Shown one piece after another: positions 23,494-31,314 of a DNA stretch of 47,605 nt. The first letter of the stretch is position 1, and every line of letters starts with the position of its first letter. Origin of the DNA: a virus. The stretch covers positions 1 through 47,605 of the IMG/VR virus record IMGVR_UViG_3300043449_001384; one strand, 5' to 3'. The position numbers and the translations under genes are program-made. The notes under the pieces were generated by a model, which was not told where the DNA came from, searched no databases, and saw nothing but the letters and a program-made list of their open reading frames with translations.

Positions 23494-25338
23494 CTACCCC
23501 TTTGCCTCGGTCCAAGACTTGCCGTAGTGGGCTTCGGCTGCCGCCGGAACGTCGCCAAGCCACCTAGCCTCGGCAGTTTCCATGACTTGACCGAGAAGTT
23601 TAGTCCATTTTTCAACGTGTTCTTCTTTAGCTAAACATAAAATTTCGTCGTGGATTACCCCGGCTATCTTCACTTCATCTTCTCCGGCAGCGTGTACCAA
23701 TTTCCAGAGTTTACCCAAAGCTAGTTTAAGCACGGCAGCACCGGCTCCCTGAATAACCGTGTTACACCTAGTTGTCAGTTTGTTGTGCTCGCCCGGTAGC
23801 AGCCTACGAAAGCCAGAAACGCGAATTCGTACCGAAGCGTTTGTTGAACTGTTTTGAGCTGCAGCTGCTGCTTCTTTTTGCCATGAACTGATCCCTTGAT
23901 ACAAAGCATGAAACTTGTCGCGTATCTCTGCAGCTTCTTGCAGAGTCATTTGAATACCACTAGAACCTGCATAAGACCGCAACCCCTTTGCGCCCGATCC
24001 ATAAAGCAAACCAAATGCGGCGCTCTTGCCTATCTGCCTCATTTGCTTGCGCTCGGCATCGTCCGCCTCGTCGAAGGCTGCTCCGTAGATAGCGCGAGCC
24101 GTAAGACAGTGCAAGTCCTCACCTTCTCTAAAAGCTTTGCACATCATTTCGTCTTTGGCCTCTACAGCAGCTAAACGCAACTCCATCTGTGCAAAGTCTG
24201 CATCTACTATTACCCAACCTTCTGGAGCTATAACACAAGATCTAAAAGTATTATCTCTAGGTATTTGTTGGCAATTTGGGGTCATGCACGACATCCGGCC
24301 CGTATCGGCGCCGAGCTGCAGATAACTGGCGCGAATAAACCCGTCCGCATCCTGGTGCTTGAGCAGCGATTCCACCATCTGGCGGCGCTTCTCAACCCGC
24401 TTCCAGCGCAGATACTGCACCACAATCTCGTGGTCGGCCGCATATTCCCGCAACGCCGCCCGACTGCACGACGGCTTGCCGTCAGCATCCACCGGAGTCT
24501 GCCCCAGCAGCGCCGTGAACACCTCTTTCAGCTGGTGCGGTGAATTGATGTTGAATCCGGCCGGACGCTTATCGCCGCCCCGCACCGTGCCAGTGGCTTT
24601 CGGACGGAGGTTCAGCTCGCCATCAGGATCTCGCGGCAGCTTATGCCCCGTTGGCAGCGCCTTGTCAAGCGCCACCACAAACTCCGCACCCATCCGCTCA
24701 TTGTCCGCCTCAAGGTCATCGCGTAACTGCTCCAGCATCTCCTTGTCGAACGGCAGTCCGGTGCGCCACAACTGCGCCATCGCTGGCAAAGCAGTGCATT
24801 CCAGCTCCCAAGCGTTGCGAAGTTGCCCAATCTTCATTCGCTCCCGCAAAGGCTCCCATAAATCCAACAGCAGCTTGACGTCGTTCGCCGCGTATTCCAG
24901 CTGCTCCTTGCGAAGGTCGCCGCTCCAGTCGCTTTTCTGCTCCTCCTTAGACATCTCCACGTCGAGATAGCGTTTCACTACAAATTGCAGGCCGTGGCGC
25001 AGGTTGGGCAGCCCATTGGTGAGCAGCCGACTTCCCAGCATGGAGCAGTAGACCTCCCCTTCTGGGTATAGCTCGTGCTCTTGGAGCCAGCCCAGGTCGA
25101 ATACCGCATTGTGCGCCAGCCAGCGCCGCTTTCGTGCGAAGAACCGATCCAGCTCCAGCCAGCCCTCATCGTCCAACTCCCAGCAGTCAATCACCACCGG
25201 AAACTCGCCCTCAGCGCAGAACTGCAAAAGCCGCATCCCGCCGTGGGTAGGTTGCAACCCCGTCGTCTCACAGTCGAACGCCACCAGATCGGCATCCTCC
25301 AGCAGGCTCAGATGCTCGACCCCAAAATTGATCCTCAT
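23494..25338 (-). CDS. polA: DNA polymerase I family (3'-5' exonuclease plus polymerase)
   Basis: This 614-residue replicative polymerase of family A lacks a 5' nuclease domain. Exonuclease motifs are FDCETTG (D22, E24), HNAVFDLGWL (N77, D81) and YAANDVKLLL (Y149, D153). Polymerase motif A is DADFAQMELR at 379-388, motif B RQIGKSAAFGLLYG at 434-447 with K438 and F442 (the E. coli K758 and F762 positions), and motif C VIHDEI at 561-566. Phe at the 762 position is associated with virulent phages. Bases from about 23500 to 24290, coding residues 350-614, are clearly AT-richer than the first half, next to the HNH gene. An RTTAG-type motif lies just upstream of the ATG. Confidence 0.93.
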   Translation of the reverse strand: MRINFGVEHLSLLEDADLVAFDCETTGLQPTHGGMRLLQFCAEGEFPVVIDCWELDDEGWLELDRFFARKRRWLAHNAVFDLGWLQEHELYPEGEVYCSMLGSRLLTNGLPNLRHGLQFVVKRYLDVEMSKEEQKSDWSGDLRKEQLEYAANDVKLLLDLWEPLRERMKIGQLRNAWELECTALPAMAQLWRTGLPFDKEMLEQLRDDLEADNERMGAEFVVALDKALPTGHKLPRDPDGELNLRPKATGTVRGGDKRPAGFNINSPHQLKEVFTALLGQTPVDADGKPSCSRAALREYAADHEIVVQYLRWKRVEKRRQMVESLLKHQDADGFIRASYLQLGADTGRMSCMTPNCQQIPRDNTFRSCVIAPEGWVIVDADFAQMELRLAAVEAKDEMMCKAFREGEDLHCLTARAIYGAAFDEADDAERKQMRQIGKSAAFGLLYGSGAKGLRSYAGSSGIQMTLQEAAEIRDKFHALYQGISSWQKEAAAAAQNSSTNASVRIRVSGFRRLLPGEHNKLTTRCNTVIQGAGAAVLKLALGKLWKLVHAAGEDEVKIAGVIHDEILCLAKEEHVEKWTKLLGQVMETAEARWLGDVPAAAEAHYGKSWTEAKG

Positions 25339-25347
25339 GCCAAGTAA

Positions 25348-25370
25348 GGCGGTTACCCTAATAGGGTAGC
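25348..25370 (-). promoter_or_regulatory. RTTAG-type motif, copy 3 (before polA), with palindrome
   Basis: On the minus strand this reads GCTACCCTATTAGGGTAACC plus GCC, ending 9 nt before the polA ATG. It includes the 15-bp palindrome TACCCTATTAGGGTA. The 16 bases 25349-25364 match 27349-27364 with one change. It may be an operator, or a promoter with TACCCT as -10. Confidence 0.6.
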
Positions 25371-25373
25371 ACG

Positions 25374-25709
25374 TCAGTCGTTGGGCAGAGCCTCCAGGGC
25401 GCGGCGAATTGCGGACCCGTCACATCCAAGCCCGGAAGCAGTGTCACTCAAAAACTCAAGCTCAACCAGCGCCTGTTCCTTCAAGCTCGGCGGCTTGGGG
25501 CGACGGGCGGCGCGGAGGTGTTCTGCAGTGTCGGCGTAGCCGGTGCATAACCACTCACAACACGCCTCCAGCTCTTGGTCGGCGCCCCATTGGGCGGCGC
25601 TAACGACAAGAACTTCAACGTTTAGCCCTTCAGGATGCTCGTTTAAGTAGTCGTTTATCCATTGCAGCGCCAGCTCCGGCGGTGGGGTGATGGAATAATG
25701 GTCGGTCAT
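25374..25709 (-). CDS. Hypothetical protein, paralogue of 26006-26341
   Basis: The 111-residue product shares with the gene at 26006-26341 the central pattern AAQWGADQELEACC, the linker RRPKPPSLKEQAL and the end IRRALEAL. The two are tandem duplicates separated by one other gene. It is acidic and helical with a conserved Cys pair and probably makes protein contacts. I do not know a function. It is the last gene of a coupled run upstream of polA. Confidence 0.65.
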   Translation of the reverse strand: MTDHYSITPPPELALQWINDYLNEHPEGLNVEVLVVSAAQWGADQELEACCEWLCTGYADTAEHLRAARRPKPPSLKEQALVELEFLSDTASGLGCDGSAIRRALEALPND

Positions 25710-25719
25710 CGTTCAAATC

Positions 25720-26013
25720 CTAAGATTGATAAGGCGGCCTGAGATGGCCATGTTCATCAGTGAAGCCGGCTTCATACAGAAATCGGCGGGCGGCATCCCT
25801 GTCGCCGGCCACGGCGCGGTCAAGCAGGGTGGGGGCGGTAAGTTCGGCGGCGAACTGCACCAAAGTTGATGCTGGGACGGCATACCAACTCTCCATGTCG
25901 CCGTAGTTGTCGGCCAGGTGCGTGAGCACCCTGGCGATGCCGTGGCGGATGCTCTGGCCTTCCTCAAACTCGTCGATCAGGCGCTGGGCGCGGCTGGTGA
26001 GGTGGTCAGTCAT
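25720..26013 (-). CDS. Hypothetical protein (97 aa)
   Basis: The frame is open from 26097, but the ATG at 26013 gives an 8-nt overlap with the upstream stop and a compact start, MTDHLTSRAQRLIDEFEEGQ. The product is helical and acidic, with FAAELTAPTLLDRAVAGDRD in the middle. It lies between the two paralogous genes. The function is unknown. Confidence 0.55.
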   Translation of the reverse strand: MTDHLTSRAQRLIDEFEEGQSIRHGIARVLTHLADNYGDMESWYAVPASTLVQFAAELTAPTLLDRAVAGDRDAARRFLYEAGFTDEHGHLRPPYQS

Positions 26014-26341
26014 CGAGGGCCTCCAGGGCGCGGCGGATGGTGTCGAGGTCGCTTGTTGAAACCAAAGGGGAAATTGAGCGAAGACATTGCCGTTCAAGTG
26101 CCTCCAGCGCCTGCTCCTTCAAGCTCGGCGGCTTGGGGCGGCGATGCAGCCGAAACAGCGACGACGGAAGGAAACCTTTTTGTTCGATCAACACACAGCA
26201 CGCCTCCAGCTCCTGGTCAGCGCCCCATTGGGCGGCGCGAGTGGCAAGAAATTCAAATGCGTTTTCGCTTGGCGTTTTAAGCGCTTCGGCCCACCATTCC
26301 TGCACCAGCTCTGGCAGGGGGGTGATGTTGAGGTGGGTCAT
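26006..26341 (-). CDS. Hypothetical protein, paralogue of 25374-25709
   Basis: This 111-residue protein has the same length and the same key patterns as the gene at 25374-25709 (AAQWGADQELEACC, RRPKPPSLKEQAL, IRRALEAL), while the other parts have drifted. It starts in an ATGA overlap with the DUF3310 gene upstream. The function is unknown. Confidence 0.65.
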   Translation of the reverse strand: MTHLNITPLPELVQEWWAEALKTPSENAFEFLATRAAQWGADQELEACCVLIEQKGFLPSSLFRLHRRPKPPSLKEQALEALERQCLRSISPLVSTSDLDTIRRALEALDD

Positions 26342-26583
26342 CGCTGTGCCTCAAGTTTGTCGATAAGCCGCATCAGATACCACATGGCTTTCTGTGCGTC
26401 CTGCTGCGGGTTGTCCTTGTCCCACATACGCTCCAGGTATTTGAGCACCTGCCACTGGAGCGCCCCAAGCACTGGATCGGGTGCCCGACGCACAGCATCT
26501 TCCAGTACCTCAATCACCTCAAATTGGCGCCCCGCCGTGTAATGCGCGGGGCGATTAACCATGTCCACAGACGGGGTTTGCAT
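26338..26583 (-). CDS. DUF3310 family protein
   Basis: The 81-residue product matches the DUF3310 pattern: MVNRPAHYTAGRQFEVIEVL at the N terminus, a central LQWQVLKYLERMWDKDNP and a final helix AQKAMWYLMRLIDKLE. The family is widespread in phages, often near nucleotide or replication genes; its molecular role is not settled. It is coupled by overlap to the downstream gene. Confidence 0.8.
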   Translation of the reverse strand: MQTPSVDMVNRPAHYTAGRQFEVIEVLEDAVRRAPDPVLGALQWQVLKYLERMWDKDNPQQDAQKAMWYLMRLIDKLEAQR

Positions 26584-26586
26584 TGT

Positions 26587-26844
26587 TCAGTCTTGTAAAT
26601 GAATTTTGATGGCGGCTTGAAAGTAGCCGGTTATTTTAAGCCGACCGTAAAGAAAATTAGCTCGTTCGCTGGTCTTGTCTTCAGTGCTGTAATACTCGTT
26701 TCTAGCCTCTTCTAGAGAAGCTAAAGTCTCGATATTTAGCAAGTTCAAGTCAGCATCAGTTAACTCGTCAAGTTTGTCAAGAGAAATAATTTTACCGCCC
26801 AGAAGGTACGAGCGGTAAAACGGGATTGCGGAAGTGTCAATCAT
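26587..26844 (-). CDS. Hypothetical protein (85 aa), AT-rich
   Basis: The ATG overlaps the upstream stop by 8 nt. The product is acidic and helical (LDKLDELTDADLNLLNIETL). Base composition is clearly AT-richer than the genes on both sides, which hints at recent acquisition. I do not recognise a family. Confidence 0.6.
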   Translation of the reverse strand: MIDTSAIPFYRSYLLGGKIISLDKLDELTDADLNLLNIETLASLEEARNEYYSTEDKTSERANFLYGRLKITGYFQAAIKIHLQD

Positions 26845-27094
26845 AGAGATCAGAAAGGTCTACAGGTGTCCAGTCAGTGATGTTGGCGGACAGGATGTCC
26901 ATGAATTCGGCGTCGGTCGCTGGGATCAACGCCTCATCGTCCATGTACCAGGTGCCTCGGCACAAGGCAGGCCCCCACTCGGGCGGGTCGAGGTCAGTCG
27001 GCGAGCGGACAAGTACCGCATCGTCAACCACAGCCTCAACCACAAGTAAGTCGCCATCGAACCGGAGGTCGTTGATTTCAAGAACTTGACTCAT
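26837..27094 (-). CDS. Hypothetical acidic protein (85 aa)
   Basis: This is a strongly acidic product, with a run of Asp residues in its second strand-like segment (LRFDGDLLVVEAVVDDAVLV) and few Lys. It starts in an ATGA overlap with the gene at 27333. A small acidic protein in an early unit could be an inhibitor or DNA mimic, but this is only a guess. Confidence 0.55.
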   Translation of the reverse strand: MSQVLEINDLRFDGDLLVVEAVVDDAVLVRSPTDLDPPEWGPALCRGTWYMDDEALIPATDAEFMDILSANITDWTPVDLSDLYD

Positions 27095-27333
27095 TTGCCT
27101 GCCTCCTCAAGCACGACACGGCTAGCCGCATCAATCTGCTCAACGATCCAGTGCTCAAGCTGCTTCAGTCGCTCCAGGTGGAACGCATCGTAGGGAGCCT
27201 CGATCTTCATGTCATGCAACACGTTGATGTGATGCTGCGCCAACCGCTGCGCGTATTGCACAGAGCTGAGCGCGGTGAACAGCGACATGGTGCCGCTGGG
27301 TGCCACTGGGGCGGGTGTGATGGTGGTAGCCAT
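27091..27333 (-). CDS. Hypothetical protein (80 aa), first gene of unit
   Basis: The 80-residue product has a flexible Pro/Thr N terminus and a helical rest (YAQRLAQHHINVLHDMKIEA). The ATG follows an RTTAG-type motif by 15 nt. The gene heads a coupled unit running 27333 to 25374 toward polA. The function is unknown. Confidence 0.6.
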   Translation of the reverse strand: MATTITPAPVAPSGTMSLFTALSSVQYAQRLAQHHINVLHDMKIEAPYDAFHLERLKQLEHWIVEQIDAASRVVLEEAGK

Positions 27334-27348
27334 GACGGCTGTGTAACT

Positions 27349-27366
27349 GCGGTTACCCTAACAGTC
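27349..27366 (-). promoter_or_regulatory. RTTAG-type motif, copy 4
   Basis: On the minus strand this reads GACTGTTAGGGTAACCGC, with TAGACT at its upstream edge as a possible -10 element. GTTA and TAAC form an inverted repeat around GGG. It lies 15 nt before the 27333 start and matches the polA-upstream motif. Confidence 0.6.
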
Positions 27367-27401
27367 TACAGCCGATGGCGACCACCGGCGAGTCATATCT
27401 C

Positions 27402-27662
27402 TTAACACGCGCTGAGGCCAAAAGCCTCTACCTCGTGCGCCGCAATGACAAGGACATCAACTCCTTGCTCCACGGCCTCCCTAAGGGCTAGCTCGACGAC
27501 CGAGTAGCCCTCGGGCGTGTCCCAGATGCAGAACTCCTCAACCCAGCGCGGCCGACCTTGCTTGTACCAAGTCAGCCGCACCAGCGCCAAGGCGTTCTCA
27601 CTCATCAGATCGCCGGTGGCGAACATCACCACCGGTTTGCGGGGCGGAACGGCTTTAGCCAT
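27402..27662 (-). CDS. Hypothetical protein (86 aa)
   Basis: The start is taken as the ATG at 27662, which shares one base with the primase-helicase stop (TGATG). The product has a mixed alpha/beta pattern: VVMFATGDLMSENALALVRL at the start and GVDVLVIAAHEVEAFGLS at the end. It is probably translated from the primase-helicase message. The family is unknown. Confidence 0.6.
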   Translation of the reverse strand: MAKAVPPRKPVVMFATGDLMSENALALVRLTWYKQGRPRWVEEFCIWDTPEGYSVVELALREAVEQGVDVLVIAAHEVEAFGLSAC

Positions 27663-30100
27663 CACTCCTTCCAGAACGCAGTGGCCTCGTCGTCGAGCTT
27701 ATCCAGCTCTGCCCTCGCGCGGGGATATTGCCCAGAGTGTCCCTTTGCCTCAGATTCCGCTTCAGCACTGGAATTTGCCTGTGGACAGGCAGTGTCCTCA
27801 GGCAGGAAGTGTCCCCGATCCAGTTCGGCCAGCTGAACCCCGGGGACACCTTCCGAAACGGGACAGAGGCTGTCTCCAGTCTCATCCGTTCCAGCAGAAG
27901 GGATGTGTCCCTCAGAAGACACCAATTCAGTCTCTCCGCGCGCACACGAAGAAGAGGTAGAAGAAAGTACAGCACGATACAAATGAATCGGTGCTCCAGT
28001 CGGAACTTTCTGTTGGTCCGCCACCACAATCAGCCCGCGCTTCACCAACCGCTGGAGCGCCTTCTTCGTAGCTGCCACCTTCCCGCCCACCAATGGGTCG
28101 GCATTCAAGTCTTGGCGGCTCAAAGTACGGGGAAACACCGTACGCAACCTCTGCAGCACTCGATCGCTGTGACTCGCCGGCGTCGCATCACTGGCATCCA
28201 CCTCGGGCGTGAAGTCCCGAATGCTGAAGCTCAGGTCGTCCTCCTGCTGCATCAGCAGCTGAGTGCCGCCCCGCCCACACCGCGACTTCTCAATCGTGAT
28301 GACCCTGGAACGCTGCCCCAGCCGCTCCAGATCCCGCCCCTCAGGCTTCTTCAGGCTCCACGTCTCGTTCACCGCATCCCGAATGGCGCTGGTGCCCCTG
28401 AAGCCGCCCTGCTTGTTTGCGTGGTGAATGATCAGGATCGTCGTCGCCGGATACAGCACCCCGTTGTTCCGCGTCAACCAGTACAGCGGCATCGCAAACT
28501 CCGACTTGTTCTCGTCGAACGCCTTGCCGCCCGAGCACCCAATCAGCGAGTCGATGATCACCAGCTTCGGCCGACGCCGCTTCATCAGCTCCACAAACTG
28601 CGCGTAGTACTGGAGCGACCACTCCCCGCGAATCAGGGTCCGGTCATCCAGCGGAAAATCCGCCTCCTCCAACTGCTCCTGTAGATCCGACAGAGGCTGG
28701 TCCCCATTCAAGATCACCACGCCACCGGACTCGATCGGCATCGGCTTACCCCTCACCACAAACGGCTGCCCGGTGAGCACATGCTTCGCCAGCGTCCAGC
28801 ACGACATCGACTTGCCATCCCCGCCCGCGCCATACACCACAACCACCGCCGGCGTCGGCAGCAAATCAGGAATCAGGTACTCCCGCCTCACAGCAAACTC
28901 GTGCAGCTTGTCACCAGTGATCTCCCCAGGGTTTTCCGTAAAGCCAACGTGATCCACATAGACCTGCTCCAACTTGGCCTGATCCCGATACCCAGCATTC
29001 AAGGCCAGCTGATTCAGCAGGTAATTCCTCTTACCTGGATCGGGCAGCTCCATGACCTCGGCCATGCGCTCCATCGCTTCCTCAAAGGTCAGAACGTGCT
29101 GCTTCGTCTCCTGAACCGAGCGGAACTCCGCCTTCGCAACCGCATCCCGGCTGGAGTCCGAAAATCGCCTCCTCGTCGGATCCTGCTGGTCCGCCATCCA
29201 GATCAGCGAGTTGAACCGGATCCCCCCACCCCGCTTAAAGCTGCTCCACGCCGCCTCACAGGGATTCCCCTCCTTCCACTCATCCGCATACTCAGGATCA
29301 TCCGCACTCCACGCACTCCACAGCGTCAGACCCAGCTCGTTCGGCAGCGCATCGTGCAGCGCCATCCCGATCTGAATCCACTGGTCCCGGCTTCCCGACC
29401 CCATATGCGGAATCACCCGCAGACAGTCCTGCGCGATCTCCGCCACCTCATCCGTCGTGCGGTCCGAAAAGTCCAGCGCCTTCCTGTTCTTCAGGAAGCC
29501 ATTCACCGCCGGCTCCGACTGGCTCGCCGCATCCCGCATCTCAGCAATCAGCCAATCAGGAGCCACCGGAATGGCCTCCAGATCGCCCTCAAAGCCGTAG
29601 AAGCCCTCAGCGCCCTTCCCATTACTGGCACCCGGATAAGCCCCGTACAGGAGCCCCTGGCGCCCCCACAGGACCTCATACCCCACGCCAGTGGCACTCA
29701 GCGAAATCCCCTTGACCTCGTTCCAGTGCTCCTCCGGCACCAAAAACAGAAACTTCGCCGCATTCGCCTTGGTGCTCGTCACCACCGGAGCACCGTCCAG
29801 CGAGGTGCCCCACTTCTGGCGCAACTTGCTGAGGTTGGCATCCACGTCCAAAATCACCAGCCCCTTGCTCCGAGGCCCGGTGAACATGCCCACCGCCTGG
29901 AACGTCTCCGGCTGCCGCTCGATCTGCAGAGCCACGTCCGCCGGCCCCATCACATGATGCAGCGACCGCCCCAGCGGCGCCTTGCCCTTACTCACCTGCC
30001 CACCCGGCAGCGTCGCCCCCTTCACATAGATCGGGGCATACGCATACCCCTGGGGCAGCGCCCGCACAAAAGCGAGCAGCTCCTTGGCCTGGTTCGTCAC
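27662..30100 (-). CDS. Primase-helicase (prim-pol AEP plus RecA-like helicase)
   Basis: This 812-residue replication protein joins three parts. Residues about 5-190 are a bifunctional primase-polymerase of archaeo-eukaryotic type, with LVILDVDAN (D85, D87) as catalytic acids and a His in EEHWNEV nearby. Residues about 215-305 match a PriCT-2-like linker (DQWIQIGMALHD; AAWSSFKRGGGI). Residues about 410-640 are a RecA-like ATPase with Walker A GAGGDGKS at 424-431 and Walker B LVIIDS at 513-518. The C terminus has a winged-helix-like part and a disordered acidic tail. The GTG start at 30100 follows AGGAG at good distance. It would unwind and prime DNA for the phage polymerase I. Confidence 0.88.
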   Translation of the reverse strand: MTNQAKELLAFVRALPQGYAYAPIYVKGATLPGGQVSKGKAPLGRSLHHVMGPADVALQIERQPETFQAVGMFTGPRSKGLVILDVDANLSKLRQKWGTSLDGAPVVTSTKANAAKFLFLVPEEHWNEVKGISLSATGVGYEVLWGRQGLLYGAYPGASNGKGAEGFYGFEGDLEAIPVAPDWLIAEMRDAASQSEPAVNGFLKNRKALDFSDRTTDEVAEIAQDCLRVIPHMGSGSRDQWIQIGMALHDALPNELGLTLWSAWSADDPEYADEWKEGNPCEAAWSSFKRGGGIRFNSLIWMADQQDPTRRRFSDSSRDAVAKAEFRSVQETKQHVLTFEEAMERMAEVMELPDPGKRNYLLNQLALNAGYRDQAKLEQVYVDHVGFTENPGEITGDKLHEFAVRREYLIPDLLPTPAVVVVYGAGGDGKSMSCWTLAKHVLTGQPFVVRGKPMPIESGGVVILNGDQPLSDLQEQLEEADFPLDDRTLIRGEWSLQYYAQFVELMKRRRPKLVIIDSLIGCSGGKAFDENKSEFAMPLYWLTRNNGVLYPATTILIIHHANKQGGFRGTSAIRDAVNETWSLKKPEGRDLERLGQRSRVITIEKSRCGRGGTQLLMQQEDDLSFSIRDFTPEVDASDATPASHSDRVLQRLRTVFPRTLSRQDLNADPLVGGKVAATKKALQRLVKRGLIVVADQQKVPTGAPIHLYRAVLSSTSSSCARGETELVSSEGHIPSAGTDETGDSLCPVSEGVPGVQLAELDRGHFLPEDTACPQANSSAEAESEAKGHSGQYPRARAELDKLDDEATAFWKE

Positions 30101-30132
30101 GCTGATAAACTCCTAGTGTGATGTTGGTTTTT

Positions 30133-30165
30133 CGCCCCGCGACCTTCCCGGCGTGGGGCGTTTTC
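30133..30165. other. Hairpin between divergent replication genes
   Basis: CGCCCC near 30133-30138 pairs with GGGGCG near 30155-30160, and TTTT follows on the plus strand. It lies between the divergent primase-helicase and SSB-like genes, ahead of the 30193 promoter. It may insulate the two units. The stem is short with a large loop, so confidence is low. Confidence 0.35.
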
Positions 30166-30170
30166 ACAGG

Positions 30171-30203
30171 TTACACGGCCTGAGCGATCTGCTACAATCA
30201 CAC
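30171..30203 (+). promoter_or_regulatory. Sigma-70 type promoter (TACAAT) for SSB-like gene
   Basis: TTACAC at 30171-30176 and TACAAT at 30193-30198 stand 16 bp apart, 45 nt before the ATG at 30244. The 12-mer CTACAATCACAC at 30192-30203 recurs exactly at 35672-35683 before the terminase gene. It is a likely host RNA polymerase promoter. Confidence 0.6.
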
Positions 30204-30243
30204 TCGATGGCACTTCAGCCGTCCATTCAACAAGCACCAAACC

Positions 30244-30825
30244 ATGGCATTCCTGTCCAAAACCGCCTCTGCCTCTGTCAACGCAACCTCCGGCGGCTCC
30301 TACCTTTCCCCCTCCAAGCTCCAAGACGGCGGCAGCGTTCGCTTCGCCCTCCTAACCGACGAACCCCTGGAGTTCTACGAGTCCTGGGGCACCGCTGCCG
30401 ATGGCTCCTCCAAGCCCTTCCGCTTCGACTTCGAGCCCACCTACGAAGACGTGATCGCCGAAATGGGCGACTACACCCCCCGCGAAGGCCGCGGCGGCCC
30501 CGGCACCGCAGACATTAAGTTCTGCATCGCCGTCCCCGTCTTCAACTTCGAAGCCGGAGCGGTTCAAGTCATGTCAATCTCCCAGAAGTCGATCCTGCGC
30601 GAACTCGACGCCATCTCTCAAGAGGAGGACTACGCCAACCTGACCGAGTGGGACTTCACCCTCAGCAAGAAAGGCTCCGGCCTCCTGACTGAGTACAAGC
30701 TCCGCCCCGCACCCCGCAAAAAAGGCGCCGACGCCACCATCGCCGCCGCCTGGGAAGAAACCAAAACCGCCGGCTTCGACTTGGCTCGCCTCCTCACCGG
30801 CGGCAACCCCTTCAAGGCCGACTGA
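30244..30825 (+). CDS. Putative single-stranded DNA-binding protein
   Basis: The 193-residue product has a beta-rich core (VRFALLTDEPLEFYESWG; VPVFNFEAGAVQVMSISQ; EWDFTLSKKGSGLLTEYKL) that could form an OB-like fold with aromatic residues in strands. It lies divergent from the primase-helicase and upstream of an exonuclease gene, where phages often keep an SSB. The C-terminal tail is short, not strongly acidic. The call is inference from context and fold pattern. Confidence 0.5.
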   Translation: MAFLSKTASASVNATSGGSYLSPSKLQDGGSVRFALLTDEPLEFYESWGTAADGSSKPFRFDFEPTYEDVIAEMGDYTPREGRGGPGTADIKFCIAVPVFNFEAGAVQVMSISQKSILRELDAISQEEDYANLTEWDFTLSKKGSGLLTEYKLRPAPRKKGADATIAAAWEETKTAGFDLARLLTGGNPFKAD

Positions 30826-30839
30826 CATAACACAACACC

Positions 30840-30857
30840 GGGGGCCTAACCGCCCCC
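30840..30857 (+). terminator. GC hairpin after SSB-like gene (weak terminator candidate)
   Basis: GGGGGC at 30840-30845 pairs with GCCCCC at 30852-30857 around a 6-base loop. No strong T run follows. It may reduce read-through or stabilise the abundant SSB-like message. Confidence 0.4.
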
Positions 30858-30879
30858 ATTCACACTTCTTAACAACCGC

Positions 30880-31059
30880 ATGAGCCTCACCATCTTCGAC
30901 AAAGTCCGCCTCGCCAACAGCGCCATCCAACGAGCCGAACTCAACTGCCTCGATCACGACCGCTTCCTCGGCGAATACGACACCGTCCGCTGCTGGCACC
31001 AGCACCGCATCGTCTTCGTCTCCAGCCCCGAAGGCGCATTCAGCTTCACAGAACACTGA
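30880..31059 (+). CDS. Small hypothetical protein (59 aa)
   Basis: This small gene lies between the SSB-like and ribbon-helix-helix genes. The product begins MSLTIFDKVRLANSAIQRAE and ends in beta-prone HRIVFVSSPEGAFSFTE. The ATG is preceded by a poor ribosome site. It looks like a real, compact domain that fills the gap exactly. No family is recognised. Confidence 0.6.
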   Translation: MSLTIFDKVRLANSAIQRAELNCLDHDRFLGEYDTVRCWHQHRIVFVSSPEGAFSFTEH

Positions 31060-31062
31060 ACC

Positions 31063-31314
31063 ATGCCCGTCGTCAAAGTCACCTACTCCGAAGAGGACAT
31101 TCACCTGCTGGATCGTGACGCCGAGCAGCAAGGCACCTCCCGCGCCGAGCTAATCCGCCAGCGCACCCTCACCCGCCAAACCACTGGCTCGCCCTTCACC
31201 ACCGCCGACTACCACCGCGTCGTCGCCAACGCCCACCAGTTCACCCGCGGCAGCATCGACCGCCTTCAGGTCGAGTCCCTCGTAGCCTTCGTGCTGAATC
31301 AGGTAATGGCGTGA
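31063..31314 (+). CDS. Ribbon-helix-helix (CopG-like) protein
   Basis: The N-terminal part of this 83-residue protein fits a ribbon-helix-helix domain: strand VVKVTYSEED, helix IHLLDRDAEQQGTS and helix RAELIRQRTL. The rest is helical. Its TGA overlaps the GTG of the exonuclease gene. It may control its own unit. Confidence 0.6.
   Translation: MPVVKVTYSEEDIHLLDRDAEQQGTSRAELIRQRTLTRQTTGSPFTTADYHRVVANAHQFTRGSIDRLQVESLVAFVLNQVMA

Noticed and set aside
28781-30121. 446-residue plus-strand ORF opposite the primase-helicase gene
   Set aside because: Its translation is dominated by Arg, Leu, His and Pro, as expected from the reverse strand of a GC-rich gene, while the minus strand has clear primase and ATPase motifs.
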